Shown piece after piece: positions 9,493-18,089 of a DNA stretch of 64,000 bases. The position numbers and the translations under genes were made by a program. The DNA is from DATBVX01 sp963810775 (lineage in GTDB: Bacteria; Pseudomonadota; Gammaproteobacteria; Steroidobacterales; Steroidobacteraceae): contig CAWEOT010000014.1 in the NCBI GenBank assembly GCA_963810775.1, forward strand, positions 62,001 through 126,000, in the 5' to 3' direction. The notes under the pieces are model-generated. The model saw only the letters and a list, made by a program, of their open reading frames with translations, searched no databases and was not told the DNA's origin. Positions within the stretch are counted from its first letter, which is position 1, and the number at the start of each line of letters is the position of its first letter.

Positions 9493-10422
9493 ATGCCCAC
9501 GCACGGCCAGTCACGTCGCGATTTCTGCAAGGCGATCACTGCTGGTGCGGCCGTGGCGGCGCTCGCGCCGCAGACTTTGCCCGGTGCGGAGGCCGTGATG
9601 CTCAAACGCAAGATTCCTTCGACGGGTGAAGAGCTGCCGGTCATCGGCCTGGGCACTTCGGGTGTGTTCGACGTCGGCGGCGGCAGCGTCGAGCGCGCAC
9701 CGCTCACGGAAGTTCTCAATATTCTCACGTCCGCGGGTGGCGCACTGCTCGATACTTCGCCGATGTACGGCCGCGCCGAAGCGGTGTCGGGTGACCTTAT
9801 CGCCTCGCTCAGCCTGCGGCCGCGCATGTTCATCGCCACCAAAGTCTGGACGCGCGGCAAGGACGCGGGGTTGCAGCAGATCGAAAATTCGATGCGCCTG
9901 CTCAAAGTGCCGAAGCTCGATCTGGTGCAGGTTCACAATCTCCTCGATCTGCCGACCCAGCTCGCGAACCTGCGCGCCCTGAAGCAGCAGGGCAAGGTCC
10001 GTTACATCGGCATCACGCATTACACGGTGGCGTCGCATGCCGATCTCGAGGACCTGATCCGCAAGGAGCCGCTCGATTTCGTGCAGTTCAACTATTCGAT
10101 CGCTACACGCGAAGCCGAGCAGCAACTGCTGCCGCTCGCCGCCGAGCGCAAGGTGGCGACGCTGATCAATCGCCCCTTCGAGGATGGCGCGTTGTTCTCG
10201 CGCACGCGCGGCAAGGAGCTCCCGGGCTGGGCAGCTGATATCGACTGCACGAGCTGGGGACAATTCTTTCTCAAATTCATCGTGAGTCACCCGGCAGTCA
10301 CCTGCGTGATTCCAGCGACGGCCAATCCCGCGCATATGCGCAACAACGTCGCTGCGGGTCAGGGTCGTCTTCCCGACGAGAAGATGCGCGAGCGCATGGC
10401 TTTGTACGTGGCCAGTCTGTGA
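9493..10422 (+). CDS. Tat-exported aldo/keto reductase
   Basis: About 309 residues from the ATG at 9493, chosen because AAGGAG at 9481-9486 sits at ideal spacing; the longer frame from 9469 lacks a ribosome site. The N-terminus is a twin-arginine signal ('SRRDFCKAITAGAAVAALAP'), so the protein is exported folded. The rest is an AKR TIM barrel: 'LPVIGLGTSGVFDVGGG', 'LLDTSPMYGRAEAVSG', 'FIATKVWTRGKDAG', 'LDLVQVHNLLDLPTQ' and 'KVRYIGITHY'. The catalytic Tyr is probably that of 'SPMYGRAE', the Asp that of 'LLDTS' and the Lys that of 'ATKVW'. It overlaps the following transporter by 4 nt. The substrate is unknown. Confidence 0.88.
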   Translation: MPTHGQSRRDFCKAITAGAAVAALAPQTLPGAEAVMLKRKIPSTGEELPVIGLGTSGVFDVGGGSVERAPLTEVLNILTSAGGALLDTSPMYGRAEAVSGDLIASLSLRPRMFIATKVWTRGKDAGLQQIENSMRLLKVPKLDLVQVHNLLDLPTQLANLRALKQQGKVRYIGITHYTVASHADLEDLIRKEPLDFVQFNYSIATREAEQQLLPLAAERKVATLINRPFEDGALFSRTRGKELPGWAADIDCTSWGQFFLKFIVSHPAVTCVIPATANPAHMRNNVAAGQGRLPDEKMRERMALYVASL

Positions 10423-11732
10423 GCGCAGAGCTGTCGCCGGCCGCCCGGATCCTGCAGCGCCTGGCGAAGATCGAACCTCACGAGCGGCCGGCGGTCGCCG
10501 CCGCCTTCGCGCTCTTTTTCTGCGTGCTGTGCGGCTATTTCATGCTGCGGCCGGTGCGCGAAACGATCGGCACCGTGCTGGGCGAGAAGGAAGTCGAGGA
10601 CCTGTTCGTCGCGACCTGGCTCGGCTCGATCGCGGTGATACCAATCTACGGTCTCGCCTGTTCATACCTGCCACGCGCGGTCGTGCTGGCCGCGGTATAT
10701 GCACTATTTGGGGGCTCGCTGCTGGTGCTCGCCGGCGAAATGAGCTCCGACCCGGGCAACCTCGCGGCGGCGCGCTTCTTCTACGTCTGGATCAGCATCT
10801 TCAATCTGTTCGTGGTGTCGGTGTTCTGGACGCTGATGGTGGATCGCAGCAGCTCCGAGCAGGCCAAGCGCTTGTTTGGCGTGATTGCGGCCGGGGGCAC
10901 CATCGGCGGATTGATCGCTCCAGTGCTCACCGACTTTCTGGTCGGCCGGGTCGGCCGCACCGGGGTGCTCATCACCTCCGCCAGTCTGTTCGCGGTCGCC
11001 ATCGTGTGCCAGGCGATCCTGCTGCGCCTGTGGCGCCAGGGTTCGAGGGCCGCGAGCGCGGATTCGCCGGGCAAGGAACGGCCGATCGGCGGCAATCCAT
11101 TTGCCGGCATTACACAGGTCCTGCGGTCTCCGTACCTGCTCGGCTTTTGCCTGTTTGTATTTCTGCTCGCCTCAGTGACCACATTCCTTTATTTCGATCA
11201 GCTGCGGCTGGTGAAGGAAGCGTTTCCGAATGAGGACGATCGCACGCAGGTATTCGCGCGCATCGACTTCGTGGTGCAGGCGCTCACCTTGTTCACCCAG
11301 GTCTTTTTTACGGGACGAATCGCATCACGGCTGGGCGTCGCGGTGCTGCTGATATCCGTGCCGCTCGCGATGCTGGGCGGTTTCCTGACCCTGGCCCTGA
11401 TCAGCAATTTCTGGGTGCTGGCAGTGGTGATGGTCATTCGTCGCGCCGGAGAATATGCGCTTACTCGTCCGGGACGGGAGATCCTGTTTACTTCGGTCGA
11501 CACCGAGACCAAATACAAGGCGAAGAACTTCATCGACGTCGTGGTCTATCGTGGCGGCGATGCCCTTTCTTCGCAGGTGCGCGGCGGACTGAAGGCGAGC
11601 GACATGTCGACAGCCGCCCTCGCCTTGGTGGGCGCCGGCCTTGCGCTGCTGTGGGCCATGGTCGGTTGGTGGCTCGCCCGGCGTCACGACGCGCAGCCGG
11701 CTGCCGAACCTGCTTCAACTCCGGTGCGTTGA
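10419..11732 (+). CDS. MFS-fold transporter resembling bacterial NTP/NDP exchangers
   Basis: 437 residues, GTG start overlapping the reductase stop (GTGA). About twelve hydrophobic segments are visible. The N-terminal 'FCVLCGYFMLRPVRETIG' and 'FNLFVVSVFWTLMVDRSSSE' stretches are characteristic of a group of proteobacterial membrane proteins related to ATP/ADP translocases and often listed simply as MFS transporters. Coupling to the Tat-exported reductase suggests a shared process, but the substrate cannot be inferred and I do not claim nucleotide transport. The C-terminus is short and polar. Confidence 0.8.
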   Translation: MSAELSPAARILQRLAKIEPHERPAVAAAFALFFCVLCGYFMLRPVRETIGTVLGEKEVEDLFVATWLGSIAVIPIYGLACSYLPRAVVLAAVYALFGGSLLVLAGEMSSDPGNLAAARFFYVWISIFNLFVVSVFWTLMVDRSSSEQAKRLFGVIAAGGTIGGLIAPVLTDFLVGRVGRTGVLITSASLFAVAIVCQAILLRLWRQGSRAASADSPGKERPIGGNPFAGITQVLRSPYLLGFCLFVFLLASVTTFLYFDQLRLVKEAFPNEDDRTQVFARIDFVVQALTLFTQVFFTGRIASRLGVAVLLISVPLAMLGGFLTLALISNFWVLAVVMVIRRAGEYALTRPGREILFTSVDTETKYKAKNFIDVVVYRGGDALSSQVRGGLKASDMSTAALALVGAGLALLWAMVGWWLARRHDAQPAAEPASTPVR

Positions 11733-12093
11733 GCGGGTCGGCCCTCGCCCGTGGCTCACGGGGGTCCGCGTATCGGGAGTCAGTTCCAACGCTGGCGAGC
11801 AGCTTGCCCGTCGATTCGAACTGTTGGTCCCACCGCCGCGGTATCTCGTCCCGACGATGTTGAGTCACCCGGTGGGACCCTCAGGCTAGGTCCCCGACGC
11901 GAAAGGAACTTTTTTCACGTGCCATGCAACCAATCGGATCGCGGCCGCATCCATCAAGAGCAACGTGTCCGAGGGCGCTGCGACGCCGAGTCCTCCTGCA
12001 AGAGGTTGGCTTGAGTGATACCCCATTGAAGCCAATTTGCACGCGGCGTCGCGGCGTCCACGGACACGCCATTAGTCAGGGCGGCTCACGTCC
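11733..12093. other. Non-coding interval upstream of the LytS/LytTR operon
   Basis: 361 bases without a convincing gene. The reading frames that cross it have no ribosome site and unnatural composition. A 9-bp inverted repeat (GGTCCCACC at 11826-11834 and GGTGGGACC at 11871-11879) could form a stem with a 36-nt loop. A T-run at 11909-11914 follows at some distance, so a transcription end for the transporter is possible but not clear. No promoter for the kinase gene could be picked with confidence. Confidence 0.4.
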
Positions 12094-13353
12094 ATGAGCG
12101 CCGAAGTCCGGATCCAGGTTGAGCCTGCAGAGCCAGCCCCCGCAGCCGCGCACGGCATCAACTCGTTCCCGCAGCCCGCACTACCGGCGCCGTTCGCGGA
12201 CGCTGGCATGACCGCATCGGCTCCGTCGGTGTGGGCGGTGATTCTCTGGACCACGATTCCCTTTTGGCTGCTGATGACGGCCACGCGCGTACTCGGCTAC
12301 ACGGTACGAGTCGCCGCGATTCCTGATGTGCAGATTGCCGAACCTCTGGAACGCACGCTGCAGCATGCAATCCTGTTCTTCATCCTGATCGTGTTCTATC
12401 GGGCGGCGCTCGCGATCGGCTGGCCGCAGCAACGACGCTGGCTCGCGGCTGGCGGACATCTGGGCCTGGCATCCTTGTTCGCACTGCTGGCGACGCCGGT
12501 GCTCACGTTCAGCATCGATCTGACCGAGCCACAGCTCAAATGGCTGCCGACCATGCTGGCGGGCGACGGGGCGGTGAGTGAGCAGATCAGCGAGTGGCTG
12601 CACTCGGGCATCCTGCTCGTGAGCATCCCGGATTTCTTCATCTCGTACTGGTTCGGGCTGGTGTTGATCCTCGGTGTGCGCACCTATTTCGACCTGCGCG
12701 ACCATCGCCTGCGCCTCGCGCAGCTCGAGCACGAGAACGTGCGTGCGCGCCTGCACGCGCTGCGCATGCAGCTGCACCCGCACTTCCTGTTCAATACGCT
12801 GCACTCGGTCAGCGGGCTGATCGATGCGAGGCCGGCAGTCGCGCGGCAGATCATCGTCAGACTCGGGGACCTGTTGCGCCGGACGTTGCGCGATAGCGAC
12901 GCGGACCTGGTTCCGCTCGCGCGCGAAATCGACTTCGTACGCAACTATCTGGAGATCCAGCAGCTCAGGTTTCCCGATCGTCTGCGCTTCACGATTCGCG
13001 TCGATAACGCTGTGCAGGACGCAATGGTGCCGAGTCTGATCCTGCAACCACTGGCGGAGAACGCGGTGGTTCATGGAGCCGCCGAAGAAGAGGAGCGGGT
13101 CAACGTCAGCATCGACGCGCGTCAGGTCATCGATTCACGGCGACTCGAGCGCTGGCTGGAGCTCAGCGTCCACAACACCGGCAGTCCTGACGCGGAGGGC
13201 GAGGGCTCCGGCGCGCACATCGGCACCGGTAACACCCGCGAACGGCTGCGCGCCCTTTACGGCGAGAATTTCACACTCGATTTTCGTGTGCCGCCCGAGG
13301 GCGGATTCCTGGCGTTCCTGCGCATTCCATTTCGGGAGGGTATTCTCGAATGA
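12094..13353 (+). CDS. LytS/AlgZ-type sensor histidine kinase
   Basis: 419 residues. The N-terminal half has about four membrane segments (roughly residues 45-200). The cytoplasmic part carries the His_kinase box 'RMQLHPHFLFNTLHSVSGLI', with His230 as the probable phospho-acceptor. A HATPase_c domain follows, with the N-box 'LILQPLAENAVVHG' and G-box 'GAHIGTGNTRERLRALYG'. This is the LytS/YehU class that pairs with LytTR regulators, and the partner is encoded immediately downstream with a 4-nt overlap. The input signal is not evident; no extra sensor domain is visible. Confidence 0.93.
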   Translation: MSAEVRIQVEPAEPAPAAAHGINSFPQPALPAPFADAGMTASAPSVWAVILWTTIPFWLLMTATRVLGYTVRVAAIPDVQIAEPLERTLQHAILFFILIVFYRAALAIGWPQQRRWLAAGGHLGLASLFALLATPVLTFSIDLTEPQLKWLPTMLAGDGAVSEQISEWLHSGILLVSIPDFFISYWFGLVLILGVRTYFDLRDHRLRLAQLEHENVRARLHALRMQLHPHFLFNTLHSVSGLIDARPAVARQIIVRLGDLLRRTLRDSDADLVPLAREIDFVRNYLEIQQLRFPDRLRFTIRVDNAVQDAMVPSLILQPLAENAVVHGAAEEEERVNVSIDARQVIDSRRLERWLELSVHNTGSPDAEGEGSGAHIGTGNTRERLRALYGENFTLDFRVPPEGGFLAFLRIPFREGILE

Positions 13354-14150
13354 ACACCGCGACGATGATCCGCACTCTGATCGTGGATGACGAGCCGATC
13401 GCCCGCCAGACGCTGAAAGACTACTGTGCTCTGGAAGGCGACATCGAGGTCATCGGCGAGTGCCGCTATGGCGCCGAAGCCGTCAAGCGCATCGCGGCAC
13501 TGCGCCCTGAGCTGGTGTTCCTCGATGTACAGATGCGCCGCGTGAACGGCCTGGAGGTCATCGACAAGATCGGCCGCGACGCGATGCCGTTGGTGATCTT
13601 TGTGACCGCTTACGACCAGTACGCAGTGGACGCGTTCGAGCTCAACGCGGTGGATTACCTGCTCAAGCCTTTCGACCGTGAACGCTTTCATGCCGCCGTA
13701 CAGCGCGCCAGGTCGCGGCTGACCGGCCCCGCCGGCAATGACGTACGCGCCCAGGTCCAGGCAGCCGTGCGCCAGATGCTCGGCAACATGCAGGGCGCGC
13801 TTCCGGGTACCGGACCCAAGCGCATCGTGGCGGAAAAGAACGACCGCTATATCTTCGTCGATCCAGGCGACGTGCACGCCGTGGAGGCAAGCCGCAACTA
13901 CATCACCTTGCACGTTGGCAGTGATCGCTACCTGCTTCGTTGCGGCATGCAACAGGCGGAGTCGATGCTCGACCCGACGATGTTCCTGCGCATCCACCGC
14001 TCCGTGATCATCAATACGCGCCACGTCCGCGAGATGGCGCGCCAACTCTACGGCGACTACGAGGTGACACTGGCCAACGGGACGAAATTCACTTCGGGGC
14101 GAGCCTATCGCCGCCGCGTGGTCAACTACATCAACAGCGGGCGACTGTAA
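13350..14150 (+). CDS. LytTR-family response regulator
   Basis: 266 residues. The receiver domain (about 7-125) contains the acidic pair in 'IVDDEP', phospho-acceptor Asp59 in 'LVFLDVQMRRVNG', the Thr of 'FVTAYDQYAVDAF' and the Lys of 'DYLLKPFDRERF'. A linker leads to a LytTR DNA-binding domain (about 155-262: 'IVAEKNDRYIFVDPGDVHAV', 'MFLRIHRSVIINTRHVREM', 'GTKFTSGRAYRRRV'). It is coupled to the kinase through an ATGA overlap and forms a complete two-component pair with it. Target genes are unknown. It ends 6 nt from the convergent TonB-fusion gene, which is a candidate functional partner by proximity only. Confidence 0.94.
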   Translation: MNTATMIRTLIVDDEPIARQTLKDYCALEGDIEVIGECRYGAEAVKRIAALRPELVFLDVQMRRVNGLEVIDKIGRDAMPLVIFVTAYDQYAVDAFELNAVDYLLKPFDRERFHAAVQRARSRLTGPAGNDVRAQVQAAVRQMLGNMQGALPGTGPKRIVAEKNDRYIFVDPGDVHAVEASRNYITLHVGSDRYLLRCGMQQAESMLDPTMFLRIHRSVIINTRHVREMARQLYGDYEVTLANGTKFTSGRAYRRRVVNYINSGRL

Positions 14151-14156
14151 GTGCTC

Positions 14157-16229
14157 TCACTCCGTCTGCAGCGCGAAGCGGACGCGCAGGCGCGCACGTT
14201 GCTCGACGGCACGGCCATCGCGCAGGATCGGCCGATAGCGCCATTGTGAGACCGCCTTGATGGCGGCTTCATCGAAGGCCTGCGCCGGCTCGGCCCGGAA
14301 GACGGCAAGATCCTTCACCGTGCCATCAGCAGCGACCGTGAATTCGAGCTCCACCCAGCCACCGATTCCCTTGCGTTGCGCCGCGGTCGGATAGCGCGGC
14401 GCGACGTACTTGTCACGTGCGAGCGTGGCGGCGTCGATGACGTTGCCCATGAAAGCCGAGCGTTCACGTGCCGCCACGATTTGTTGCTCGGCGGCCGTAA
14501 GTGCTCCTGAGGAAAACCCGAGCGCCCTCGCTTCATCAAGCGCGGCCTGCGCTGCCCCGATGTCGCCCTGCGCCAGACTGGCCTGCGCTTGCTGCAACAG
14601 TCCTGCACCGATGCTTTGCAGGGCCGGCTGCAGGCGGGTGTTTTGCGGGTCTGCAGCCCGGAGTTCGCGCCAGTAGTAGCTTGCGCTGTCTCGTTCCGGA
14701 GCAAGCAAGCGACCCTGCGAGATGCGCTCATCGAGGCGTGTGGCGAGCTGAGTCTGTTGTTGAGTACGCGCATTCGACTGGCGCGCCTTGTCGAGACCGC
14801 GCTGTGTGGCGCGAACGTTCGCGCCCAGCGACTCGGCGTGCACCAGCCATTGGTCGGCCGCGACGAAATCACGGGCATCGACCGCCTGCCGGGCTCTTGC
14901 CAGCGCCTGGTCGCCAAGCGCACGGCGTGCCTGTTGTGCCGTGACGTTGGCAGGGTCGGCGGCCAGTGCAGCGAGGATGTAGGTCTCCGCGCTGTCACCT
15001 TCTGGCGCGATGAGCTTGTCCTCCTGCAACCGTTCGTTGGCTTTCTTGAGCAGGTTCTCGGCGCTCGTGCCGACGCGTCGCTGCTCAATTTCCCGGCGCG
15101 CCTGTGCCAGCAGCGGAGAGACGTTCTTCTGTCCCTGCGCGGCGCGATCCAGAAAACTGATGGCGCGAGTAAAGTTGCCAGTGTCCGCCGACTGTCGTGC
15201 GAGCGCGATCAGGCGTCGTTCGCGCTCCTTGCCGAGCTGCGCGCTCAAGAACGCCAGACGCATATTATTGGGCCGGACGAGACGCGCATCTTCGATGGCA
15301 CGCGCGGCGTCATCGACACGTTCCTCGAGCATGGCGGTCTCGGCACTGGTGAGGAGCTGATCGGCGATTCGATCAAGACCCGCCTCGGCTTCCGGATCAC
15401 CGGGGTACGTCGAGAGTACGCGACGGTACCGATCGAGGGCACTGTCGCCCGGGGGCGCGATCAGGCGTCCGGCGTCGAATGCCGCTCCCGCTGCCGCAAG
15501 TGCGGCTTTGCGCTCGTCAGCCGCTGCGGGTGCCGTTGGCGATGGCTGCGATCGCGTGCTCACGGCCGGCGGCGATACAGGTGGCGCCCGCACCGCAGGC
15601 GGCGCCGCTCTGGGCGCAGGCTGGGCAACAGGCTGTTGAGCCTGCCGCGGGGCTTCCCTGAGTTTGAAATACGCAGTGACCGTCGCGGCAATGATCAGCA
15701 CGGCGATACCGATGAAGATTGCCGGCATCAAGCCGCGCCGGGGAGGCGGGGCCGTCTCGGCCGGCGTAAAGGTGCGGCCCTCCATGTGTCGGCGTATGCC
15801 GGCTTCGATGAACTGCCGGACCCGCGGCGGAGAAACCGGCTTGTGCAGGAACCTATAGATATCGCCGGAGGTGATGAGCTTGACGAGCTGAGTCTGGTCG
15901 TCAGTCGTGCCGGCGACGATCAACACCAGGTCAGGGAACTGCGAGCGGAGCTGTTCGCAGAAAGCTTCGGAATCCTCGCCCGTGGCGAGAGTGTCGACGA
16001 CGATGACTCCGACGCGCCCCGCCATCATCAATTCGCCGGCGTGTTGAGGCGTTGCCGCATCCAAAACACGACGCGAACCGCCTGCGGCGTCATGCAGGAT
16101 CGCGAGGAGGCCCGCGTCCGACGTCAGCGCGACAATGTCGATCGATTGGCCCGCGGCCGATAATTGTGCTGCGACCCGGGCGACTGCCGGATCTTCGGGG
16201 ATCGGGTTCGGACTGCCTTGCACGGGCAT
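14157..16229 (-). CDS. Receiver-like domain - TM - repeat region - TonB C-terminal domain fusion
   Basis: 690 residues. Residues about 28-148 form a CheY-like receiver, with Asp79 ('GVIVVDTLATG') at the phospho-acceptor place and Lys130 in 'RFLHKPVSPPRV' matching the conserved KP. One membrane segment follows (about 167-188), then a Pro/Ala-rich spacer (190-235), then a long helical region with repeated 'L(I/L)AP..DSA' blocks of about 100 residues resembling TPR-like solenoid units. The C-terminus (about 590-690) is a TonB_C domain ('APRYPTAAQRKGIGGWVELE', 'AIKAVSQWRYRPILRDGRAV'). The topology puts the receiver in the cytoplasm and TonB_C in the periplasm. The receiver may be a pseudo-receiver; no output domain is present. 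Confidence 0.85.
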   Translation of the reverse strand: MPVQGSPNPIPEDPAVARVAAQLSAAGQSIDIVALTSDAGLLAILHDAAGGSRRVLDAATPQHAGELMMAGRVGVIVVDTLATGEDSEAFCEQLRSQFPDLVLIVAGTTDDQTQLVKLITSGDIYRFLHKPVSPPRVRQFIEAGIRRHMEGRTFTPAETAPPPRRGLMPAIFIGIAVLIIAATVTAYFKLREAPRQAQQPVAQPAPRAAPPAVRAPPVSPPAVSTRSQPSPTAPAAADERKAALAAAGAAFDAGRLIAPPGDSALDRYRRVLSTYPGDPEAEAGLDRIADQLLTSAETAMLEERVDDAARAIEDARLVRPNNMRLAFLSAQLGKERERRLIALARQSADTGNFTRAISFLDRAAQGQKNVSPLLAQARREIEQRRVGTSAENLLKKANERLQEDKLIAPEGDSAETYILAALAADPANVTAQQARRALGDQALARARQAVDARDFVAADQWLVHAESLGANVRATQRGLDKARQSNARTQQQTQLATRLDERISQGRLLAPERDSASYYWRELRAADPQNTRLQPALQSIGAGLLQQAQASLAQGDIGAAQAALDEARALGFSSGALTAAEQQIVAARERSAFMGNVIDAATLARDKYVAPRYPTAAQRKGIGGWVELEFTVAADGTVKDLAVFRAEPAQAFDEAAIKAVSQWRYRPILRDGRAVEQRARLRVRFALQTE

Positions 16230-16399
16230 CAGCGTCCTCCGCCTGTGGTCTCAAGTCCCCGTCGCCAGCGTAGTGCCGGGGCGGCCCAACGGGCACACGA
16301 TACGAGGTCTGTTGCCCGGGGCAACGTCTGCTGCACTGCGTCATCCGATTCTGTGAAATCAGTCCTGACTGCGCGGTGGGGTACGCATGAGATGCACGC

Positions 16400-17362
16400 A
16401 TGAACACCGCAGCTGCGCGACGCACGGAAACTGTCTGCCGGGTGCTGCTTGGCGCGTTGGCGCTCGCGACGATCCTCGCCTACTTCGGGTCGTGGTCGTG
16501 GCTCTGCGATTTGTTCTCGCACTTCCGTGTCCAGTACGCGGTGCTCGGCGCGATGCTTGCGGTGATTTTCGGAGCGACCAGACGGCCGGCGCTGGCCGCA
16601 ATCAGTGTCGCCGCATTTCTCGCCAACCTGCCACCGATCATTCCGCAATTCGTGCCTCCCGCGATTGCCGCATCCGACACGCGCAGCGCGCCGCTCCGGG
16701 TGCTCGCCTTCAACGTGTTCAAGTACAGCCACGAGTACCAACGGATGGTGCAATTCGTGAGCGAGGAATCTCCTGATGTGCTGATCTTGTTCGAAGTAAC
16801 GCCGGCGTGGGCGCAGGCGCTCGACGCGCTGCGCGCGCACTACGCGTATCGCTGGGTTCATCCCGGCGACGATGCCTCCGGCATCGCCGTGCTGAGTCGG
16901 CGCATACCGCTCGAGAGTCAGGTGATCGACCTGGATGGTAACGGCGTGCCCTCGCTGCAGTTTACGGTCCCGGACCCCGGTGGTGACCTCACCTTCGTCG
17001 CCGCGCACCTGTCATGGGCTTTCGGCACGCGCCTCGCCGGCATTCGCAACGCCCAGCTCGCGGCATTGGCGCGCCTGGCGCGCGAGCATCGCGGAGCATT
17101 CGCGATCGTCGGTGATCTCAACGTTACGCCGTATTCGCCACATTTTCAGCAGCTGTTGCGTGACGGAGGTCTGCACAGCTGCGCCGAGGGCGTGGGCCCC
17201 CGAGCAACCTGGCCGGCATTCGTGGTGCCACTGCTCATTCAGATCGATCATTGCGTGGCGAACGCGCAGGTCATTGCCAGCGACTTCCGGGTGGGTAGAT
17301 TCTTGGGCTCGGATCACTATCCCATCAGCTTCGATCTCAGGGTTCAGGCGCGGACGCCCTGA
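16400..17362 (+). CDS. Membrane-anchored endonuclease/exonuclease/phosphatase (EEP) family protein
   Basis: 320 residues. Three N-terminal hydrophobic segments (about 12-90) are followed by an EEP domain with its usual residues: the Asn of 'VLAFNVFKYSHE', the Glu of 'LILFEVTPAW', His in 'FVAAHLSW', Asp and Asn of 'IVGDLNVTPYSPHF' and the Asp-His pair of 'FLGSDHYPI'. Members are metal-dependent phosphodiesterases or phosphatases; the membrane anchor and YafD-like layout suggest an extracytoplasmic active site. The substrate is unknown. Its 3' end overlaps the convergent DUF502 gene by 19 nt. Confidence 0.88.
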   Translation: MNTAAARRTETVCRVLLGALALATILAYFGSWSWLCDLFSHFRVQYAVLGAMLAVIFGATRRPALAAISVAAFLANLPPIIPQFVPPAIAASDTRSAPLRVLAFNVFKYSHEYQRMVQFVSEESPDVLILFEVTPAWAQALDALRAHYAYRWVHPGDDASGIAVLSRRIPLESQVIDLDGNGVPSLQFTVPDPGGDLTFVAAHLSWAFGTRLAGIRNAQLAALARLAREHRGAFAIVGDLNVTPYSPHFQQLLRDGGLHSCAEGVGPRATWPAFVVPLLIQIDHCVANAQVIASDFRVGRFLGSDHYPISFDLRVQARTP

Positions 17363-17961
17363 CGGGCGGGCGGGCCACCGCGTGCCGACATACCACCAGT
17401 CAGCACCAGACGCATCGCCTCTTCGACGCCGATGTCAAGCGGCGTCAGGCGTGCACGCGGCAGATAGAGCGTGTAGCCACCGATCTGGTAGCTCATCGGG
17501 AAGTACACACCGACCAGGCCGTCTGCGGTAGCCCGCGGCTCCAGCTCTGGTGCCGACTCGCGAGTGACAAAACCGATCAGGCGCGCTTCACCGAAACTCG
17601 CTGCCACCACGCGCTTCAAATCGCGGCGCTTGCCTTCCGACGGCAGGAACTTGACCAGGTCGCGCAGCGCGCCGTAGACCGTCTTGACCAGGGGAATATG
17701 TTCGAGGAACTGGTCCCACTGGCCGAGAAACCAGCGCACCACGTACGCGTTGACCACCAGTCCCGCGCCCAGCAGCAACAGGAAGCCCACGATCAGGCCG
17801 AGCCCCGGCCAATAGTGCACGCCCGGGAGCACGAAGGTGATGAGATCGCGCAGCACTGCTTCGGTGTTCGTGCCCAGCCAGATGACCAGATAGATTGTCA
17901 GGCCGATCGGCAGGACGGCTGCCAGGCCCTTCATCAGCAGGTTCCAGAGTTTGTTCATCAT
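17344..17961 (-). CDS. DUF502 family membrane protein
   Basis: 205 residues, the family's normal length. Two N-terminal membrane segments ('GLAAVLPIGLTIYLVIWLG' and 'GLGLIVGFLLLLGAGLVVNA') precede a soluble C-terminal domain with the conserved 'LVKTVYGALRDLVKFLPSEG', 'GFVTRESAPEL' and 'GVYFPMSYQIGGYTLYLPRA' stretches. The biochemical role of DUF502 is not known to me. Two adjacent ATG codons are possible starts. It overlaps the convergent EEP gene by 19 nt. Confidence 0.92.
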   Translation of the reverse strand: MMNKLWNLLMKGLAAVLPIGLTIYLVIWLGTNTEAVLRDLITFVLPGVHYWPGLGLIVGFLLLLGAGLVVNAYVVRWFLGQWDQFLEHIPLVKTVYGALRDLVKFLPSEGKRRDLKRVVAASFGEARLIGFVTRESAPELEPRATADGLVGVYFPMSYQIGGYTLYLPRARLTPLDIGVEEAMRLVLTGGMSARGGPPARQGVRA

Positions 17962-18089
17962 TGCTCAGGCTCTGCTAGTCAGCGCCGCACGCCGCGGCGG
18001 CGCATTGTACGCTGCAACGACTTTGCATCAGGGCTCGACGGGCATCGATAATCCGGCGCAATTTGTTGCACGCGAGGCTGGAGATGCGC

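Noticed and set aside
11811..11834. tRNA-like string (GATTCGAACTG near GTCCCACC)
   Set aside because: It looks like a reverse T-arm and acceptor end, but no matching D-arm, anticodon arm or full cloverleaf can be built in the surrounding sequence.
14589..16163. Long open frame (524 codons) on the plus strand
   Set aside because: It is exactly antisense to the receiver-TonB fusion gene, shows Arg/Gly/Ala-skewed composition and no family motif; a high-GC shadow frame.
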